Positions 5,591-8,942 of a DNA stretch of 8,942 bases are shown one piece after another. The stretch comes from Candidatus Giovannonibacteria bacterium RIFCSPHIGHO2_02_43_16 (GTDB lineage Bacteria; Patescibacteriota; Minisyncoccia; JACPKW01; UBA11713), in NCBI GenBank assembly GCA_001778545.1, contig MFHJ01000053.1, positions 1-8,942 of the forward strand, given 5' to 3'. The notes under the pieces are model-generated. The model was not told where the DNA came from. It did not search any database and saw nothing but the letters and a program-made list of their open reading frames with translations. A program made the translations under genes and the position numbers. How positions within the stretch are numbered: the stretch's first letter is position 1; every line of letters starts with the position of its first letter.

Positions 5591-5622
5591 CCGTCGCAGG
5601 TCATTTACTGCGGCGGCTTTTT
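5591..5622 (+). terminator. Intrinsic terminator between the small basic gene and secA
   Basis: CCGTCGCAG (5591-5599) pairs with CTGCGGCGG (5608-5616) with one G-U pair across an 8-base loop. One C and then five T (5618-5622) follow. It lies 28 bases after the small gene's stop. It implies that secA has its own promoter; the only hint is TATTAT at 5624-5629 without a clear -35, which would give an almost leaderless message. Confidence 0.75.
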
Positions 5623-5641
5623 GTATTATCATTAGCAAATT

Positions 5642-8104
5642 ATGGGCATTTTAACAAAATTTTTTGGGATTTCCGGGGAGGCAGATATCAAGAAATTACA
5701 GCCGATCGTTGAACAGATAAACTCGCTTGAGCTAGAGTTTGAGAAACTTTCAACTGAAGAATTAAAAAATAAAACTGGAGAATTTAGAAAGCGCATCGCG
5801 GATGGCGCGAGTTTGGACGATTTGCTTCCGGAAGCATTCGCGGCTGTTCGCGAAGCATCAAAAAGGACCCTCGGCCAGCGCCATTACGACGTCCAGCTGA
5901 TGGGCGGCATCGTTTTGCATCAGGGGAAAATCGCGGAAATGAAGACCGGGGAAGGAAAAACCCTTGTTGCGACTCTGTCCGCGTATCTGAACGCGATTTC
6001 CGGCGAAGGAGTGCATATTGTGACCGTGAACGATTATCTATCGCGGCGCGACGCCGTATGGATGGGGGAGATTTATAACGCGCTGGGGCTCAAAACCGGC
6101 GTCCTTAATCATGACGCGAGTTTTCTATATGACCCCGCTCACGAAGCGAATAAAGAAGAAGATAAGGAACGCGACCAGCTCGGTTCTTTTAAGGTCGTGC
6201 ACGAGTTTTTGCGGCCAGTAACGAGGCGCGAAGCGTACGCCGCGGATATAACGTATGGGACTAACAATGAATTTGGATTTGATTATCTCCGAGATAATAT
6301 GGCGTACACGGAAAGCCAAGTCTCCCAGCGCGGTCATAACTTTGCGATTGTCGACGAGGTTGATTCGATTTTAATCGACGAAGCGAGAACCCCGCTCATC
6401 ATCTCAATGCCTGACGCGGAATCCGGAGAGCTCTATAAAATTTTCTCCAAGATCGTCCCGCGCCTGAAAAAAGAAGAAGATTATAAAGTTGACGAAAAAC
6501 AAAAAGCCGCGACTTTGACGGAAGCAGGTATCGAAAAAATTGAAAGTATTTTAGGAATTAAAGATCTTTATACGGAGCGCGGCATGCGCTACGTTCACCA
6601 TTTGGAACAGGCGCTCCGCGCGCAAGCGCTTTTTGAGCGCGATATAAATTATGTCGTCAAAGGAGGGGAGGTAATAATCGTGGATGAATTTACGGGGCGA
6701 TTAATGCCGGGGCGAAGGTGGTCGGACGGACTTCATCAGGCGATCGAGGCTAAAGAAGGAGTTAGGGTTCAGCAGGAATCCCGCACTCTCGCGACGATTA
6801 CCTTCCAGAATTATTTCAGGTTATATAAAAAATTGTCCGGAATGACTGGGACAGCTTCGACCTCCGCGGAAGAATTTCATAAAGTATATAATTTGGAAGC
6901 GGCTGAAATCCCGACGAACCGGCCCATGGTGCGCCTAGATATGGAGGATAAAGTTTTTCAGACGGAAGCTGGGAAATTTAAAGCTGTAGCTCGGGAAGTC
7001 AAAGCGCGGCATGAGAAAGGACAGCCGGTTTTGATAGGGACTGTTTCGATCGAAAAAAACGAACGCCTATCCGCTATATTAAAGCGAGAAGGCGTCCCGC
7101 ATGAACTCCTAAACGCGAAAAATCACGAGCAGGAAGCCGAGATTATCGCGCAGGCCGGAAAAAAGGGAAGGGTGACTCTAGCGACCAATATTGCCGGAAG
7201 AGGAGTCGATATTATATTGGGAGGAAATCCGTTTTCAACAGTGGAATCCGAGAAAGTAAAAGAAGCCGGCGGGCTCTACGTTTTAGGAACAGAGCGGCAC
7301 GAGGCGCGAAGGATTGATAACCAGCTTCGCGGTCGATCAGGCAGGCAGGGAGACCCGGGCGAGAGCCAATTTTTTGTCTCGCTTGAAGACGATTTAATGA
7401 GGATTTTCGGCTCGGAGAAAATTAAAAACATGATGGGCTCGTTCGGGATTCCGGAGGATGAGCCCTTGGAGCATAAATTAGTTTCGAACGCGATTGAGTC
7501 CGCGCAGGGAAAGATAGAAGGCCTCAACTTCGACGCGAGGAAGCACCTTCTCGAATATGACGACGTTATGAATAAGCAGAGAAAATCGGTTTATGAAAGG
7601 CGCAAGAAAGTTTTATATAGCTCGGATGAAGAATTTAAAGAAATTTATAAGACATATTTGGGCGAAGAAGTTACGGATGAAATTCTCGCTAAAAAAGAGG
7701 AGGAGCTCAAGGATTCTTTTCTGCCAACCTTGCGGACTTATCTCTTGCGCACAATCGATCTTTTATGGATGGAGCATTTGGAACTTATGGAGTATACCCG
7801 CTCATCGGTGCGCCTGCGCGCCTACGGCCAGCGCGATCCCTTGGTTGAATATAAAAACGAAGCGATTCGGCTTTTCAGAGAGCTCGAAGGATCGATGAGT
7901 GCCAATTTTTCAAATTCGATTTTACATTTGGGAGAACATACGCATCCGGGCGAGAAAAAACACGAAGTCCAAATAATCGCGCCACCGTCCAACAAAAACG
8001 AAGTCGGACGCAACGATCCCTGCCCGTGCGGGAGCGGGAAGAAATATAAAAAATGCGGGATGCTGAATACGGAGGAACATCAGAAGAATTTAGCGAAAAA
8101 ATAA
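5642..8104 (+). CDS. secA: Preprotein translocase ATPase SecA
   Basis: The 820-residue protein is the ATP-driven motor that pushes unfolded preproteins through SecYEG. The start MGILTKFFG is the family's usual one, although no SD precedes it. Visible motifs are LGQRHYDVQLMGG (78-89), Walker A TGEGKT (102-107), TVNDYLSRRDA (128-138), GTNNEFGFDYLRDN (206-219), Walker B DEVD (238-241), IDEARTPLIIS (245-255), LSGMTGTA (398-405), ATNIAGRGVDI (514-524), QLRGRSGRQGDPG (561-573), EYDDVMNKQR (638-647) and LLWMEHL (707-713). Residues about 159-196 are a charged insertion before 'EAYAADITYG'. The stretch between DVMNKQR and LLWMEHL is much shorter than in E. coli SecA, so the helical wing domain is reduced. 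The C-terminal zinc motif is NDPCPCGSGKKYKKCG (791-806), with Cys794, 796 and 805 but Gly806 in place of the usual His/Cys. A HIT gene follows after one base. Confidence 0.98.
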   Translation: MGILTKFFGISGEADIKKLQPIVEQINSLELEFEKLSTEELKNKTGEFRKRIADGASLDDLLPEAFAAVREASKRTLGQRHYDVQLMGGIVLHQGKIAEMKTGEGKTLVATLSAYLNAISGEGVHIVTVNDYLSRRDAVWMGEIYNALGLKTGVLNHDASFLYDPAHEANKEEDKERDQLGSFKVVHEFLRPVTRREAYAADITYGTNNEFGFDYLRDNMAYTESQVSQRGHNFAIVDEVDSILIDEARTPLIISMPDAESGELYKIFSKIVPRLKKEEDYKVDEKQKAATLTEAGIEKIESILGIKDLYTERGMRYVHHLEQALRAQALFERDINYVVKGGEVIIVDEFTGRLMPGRRWSDGLHQAIEAKEGVRVQQESRTLATITFQNYFRLYKKLSGMTGTASTSAEEFHKVYNLEAAEIPTNRPMVRLDMEDKVFQTEAGKFKAVAREVKARHEKGQPVLIGTVSIEKNERLSAILKREGVPHELLNAKNHEQEAEIIAQAGKKGRVTLATNIAGRGVDIILGGNPFSTVESEKVKEAGGLYVLGTERHEARRIDNQLRGRSGRQGDPGESQFFVSLEDDLMRIFGSEKIKNMMGSFGIPEDEPLEHKLVSNAIESAQGKIEGLNFDARKHLLEYDDVMNKQRKSVYERRKKVLYSSDEEFKEIYKTYLGEEVTDEILAKKEEELKDSFLPTLRTYLLRTIDLLWMEHLELMEYTRSSVRLRAYGQRDPLVEYKNEAIRLFRELEGSMSANFSNSILHLGEHTHPGEKKHEVQIIAPPSNKNEVGRNDPCPCGSGKKYKKCGMLNTEEHQKNLAKK

Positions 8105-8105
8105 T

Positions 8106-8540
8106 ATGACCTGCCCATTCTGTGATGACAATAATATACAACCCATAAAAATCTATAAAGACGATTTGGTTATGGCATTTCCTACTAATATCCCCATTGT
8201 TCCAGGTCACACGTTGGTTTGCTCCGCGAGGCATGTTTCAAAAATTGACCAATTGTCTGACGGTGAATTGAAAGCGCTTAGTGACTTTGTTATCCGACTG
8301 AAAAATGGTCTTCGAAAGACCTTTCAAGCCGAGGGATTCAATATCGCTTGGAATGAAGGTAAAATGGCTGGACAAGCGATAGATCATCTGCATATTCATG
8401 TAGTACCAAGAAAAACTGGCGATGCGGGGATTTATGAATATGAGCCTAGAAAATTTCTTTATAGGCCAGGATCGAGGAATGAATCGCCAAAGCAGGAGCT
8501 TCAGGAAGTCGCCGAACTTATTAAGAAAAGCTTGGCGTAA
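8106..8540 (+). CDS. HIT-family nucleotide-binding hydrolase
   Basis: The 144-residue protein has the histidine-triad signature HLHIHVV (94-100, His94/96/98) with the preceding 'NEGKMAGQAIDHLH' loop. The family hydrolyses or transfers nucleotidyl groups from nucleoside phosphoramidates, adenylated lysine or dinucleoside polyphosphates. An N-terminal CPFC (3-6) and the 'VPGHTLV' segment (32-38) match the common bacterial Hint-like form, where CxxC can bind zinc together with further ligands; a complete zinc site is not clear here. The length is normal. The ATG lies one base after the secA stop, so translation is probably coupled and the gene shares the secA transcript. There is no SD. The physiological substrate is unknown. 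Confidence 0.92.
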   Translation: MTCPFCDDNNIQPIKIYKDDLVMAFPTNIPIVPGHTLVCSARHVSKIDQLSDGELKALSDFVIRLKNGLRKTFQAEGFNIAWNEGKMAGQAIDHLHIHVVPRKTGDAGIYEYEPRKFLYRPGSRNESPKQELQEVAELIKKSLA

Positions 8541-8542
8541 AC

Positions 8543-8577
8543 TGTTCGACACTCGGTGTCGAACATAGTCGAACATA
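8543..8577. repeat. Hairpin plus tandem direct repeat between the HIT and CYTH genes
   Basis: TGTTCGACAC (8543-8552) and GTGTCGAACA (8556-8565) form a perfect 10-bp stem with a 3-base loop. The 3' arm continues into two exact tandem copies of GTCGAACATA (8558-8567 and 8568-8577). There is no T run, so it would be a poor terminator. It resembles a dispersed intergenic repeat element. It could stall RNA polymerase or stabilise the secA-HIT mRNA end, but this is inference. Confidence 0.7.
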
Positions 8578-8597
8578 TTGTAAGTACCGATAAAATA

Positions 8598-8846
8598 ATG
8601 CTTGAGATCGAAATAAAATTAAGAGTTGAGGATTTAGAAGGATTGGCGAAGCAACTCAAAGCAAGGGGCTGTATTCTCTCCGCGCCAATTAGCCAACATG
8701 ATATTATCTATTCGAAAGGAGGAAACGGCGATGAGTGGGCAAATCCCAAGGAAGGAAATATTATTATTCGAATAAGGCGCTCGCAAAATAAGTCTGAGCT
8801 TACTTTAAAACAAACAGCCAAATTGCATAAACAAGCTAGGCTTTAA
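8598..8846 (+). CDS. CYTH-domain protein (class IV adenylate cyclase/triphosphatase-like), C-terminally truncated
   Basis: I start at ATG 8598 because MLEIEIKL places the CYTH signature ExExK (Glu3, Glu5, Lys7) at the extreme N-terminus, as in the family. An upstream GTG at 8556 would only add residues read from the repeat element. Further CYTH features are 'QHDIIYS' (33-39), 'IIIRIRRSQNKSELTLKQ' (55-72) with the Arg pair and the TLK lysine. These residues line the first half of the tunnel that binds triphosphate and metal. The protein ends at 82 residues, whereas the family usually has about 170-190, so the second half of the barrel is missing. Another frame (8809-8910) remains open just beyond and ends in an ATGA overlap with the next gene. 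A frameshift or internal deletion is therefore likely, and the gene may be inactive. The original substrate cannot be told. Confidence 0.72.
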   Translation: MLEIEIKLRVEDLEGLAKQLKARGCILSAPISQHDIIYSKGGNGDEWANPKEGNIIIRIRRSQNKSELTLKQTAKLHKQARL

Positions 8847-8910
8847 AGAAGAAATCTTTGCCATGCAGCCCACTTTTCTTAATGGAAATATAGAAAAAAT
8901 AAATATATGA
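8809..8910 (+). other. Open frame that may be the displaced 3' end of the CYTH gene
   Basis: In the +1 frame relative to the CYTH gene, codons are open from after a stop at 8806-8808 to TGA 8908-8910. They read ...NKLGFKEEIFAMQPTFLNGNIEKINI. The segment 'LGFK' is reminiscent of the second half of CYTH domains, but the rest is not recognisable. The TGA overlaps the ATG of the next gene as ATGA, the usual arrangement of coupled genes. Chance openness over about 100 bases is quite possible. Confidence 0.35.
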
Positions 8911-8942
8911 AAATTCCGGAACCATATAAACCAGAAAGGCAT
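8907..8942 (+). CDS. Start of a gene running off the window (MKIPEPYKPERH...)
   Basis: ATG 8907 opens a frame to the window end with 12 residues, MKIPEPYKPERH. The opening Pro-rich 'P..Y.P' is like the N-terminus of some class I aminoacyl-tRNA synthetases such as ValS, but twelve residues cannot settle it. There is no SD; the upstream DNA is A/T-rich. The start overlaps a TGA in an upstream frame as ATGA. Confidence 0.4.
   Translation, partial: MKIPEPYKPERH

Noticed and set aside
7875..8576. Reverse-strand ORFs opposite the secA end and the HIT gene (7875-8234, 8238-8576)
   Set aside because: The forward proteins are unambiguous SecA and HIT family members, and the reverse readings show no recognisable features.
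8556..8597. GTG start extending the CYTH protein by 14 residues
   Set aside because: The added residues derive from the hairpin/direct-repeat element, and the ExExK motif belongs at the very N-terminus, as given by ATG 8598.

Overview
This window looks like chromosome from a Candidate Phyla Radiation (Patescibacteria) bacterium, most likely of Parcubacteria type. That placement rests on recognised protein style, not on a search. The signs are paired peptidoglycan-binding modules of the IYPEG-GYYG-FQAKYG kind behind glycine and proline linkers, a ligase fused to TPRs, a SecA with an acidic/basic insertion and a shortened wing region, and perfect GC-rich palindromes between genes. All genes lie on the + strand, and most starts have no Shine-Dalgarno (SD) sequence.

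Layout. Bases 2-715 are the 3' end of a large surface or phage-structural-like protein. Six bases later comes a secreted protein with two peptidoglycan-binding domains (722-1741). Next are a membrane O-antigen ligase/polymerase-family protein with a TPR tail (1775-3970), an intrinsic hairpin (3975-4001) and a phosphoglycosyl transferase (4025-4681). This first half is a cell-surface and glycan block.

Bases 4682-4897 hold no credible gene but are densely organised: a near-consensus promoter, a short transcript unit ending in a strong terminator (4753-4791), a second -10 box, and a 63-nt hairpin that would form the 5' end of the hibernation-factor mRNA. Then follow hpf (4898-5317), a palindrome, a promoter with an embedded operator-like palindrome, a 50-codon basic ORF with the only perfect SD in the window (5410-5562), a terminator, and secA (5642-8104). 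The hpf-secA neighbourhood is also known from Firmicutes.

A HIT-family protein follows secA after one base. A hairpin/direct-repeat element then precedes a CYTH-domain gene that stops about halfway through its domain. A last gene begins at 8907 and runs off the window. The second half is a housekeeping block: ribosome hibernation, protein export and nucleotide-phosphate chemistry.

The observations most worth following are the regulatory region before hpf and the small SD-bearing gene between hpf and secA. The latter may be a divergent bS21-like, self-regulated ribosomal gene; this is inference. No CRISPR, tRNA, rRNA, transposase or integrase was seen.
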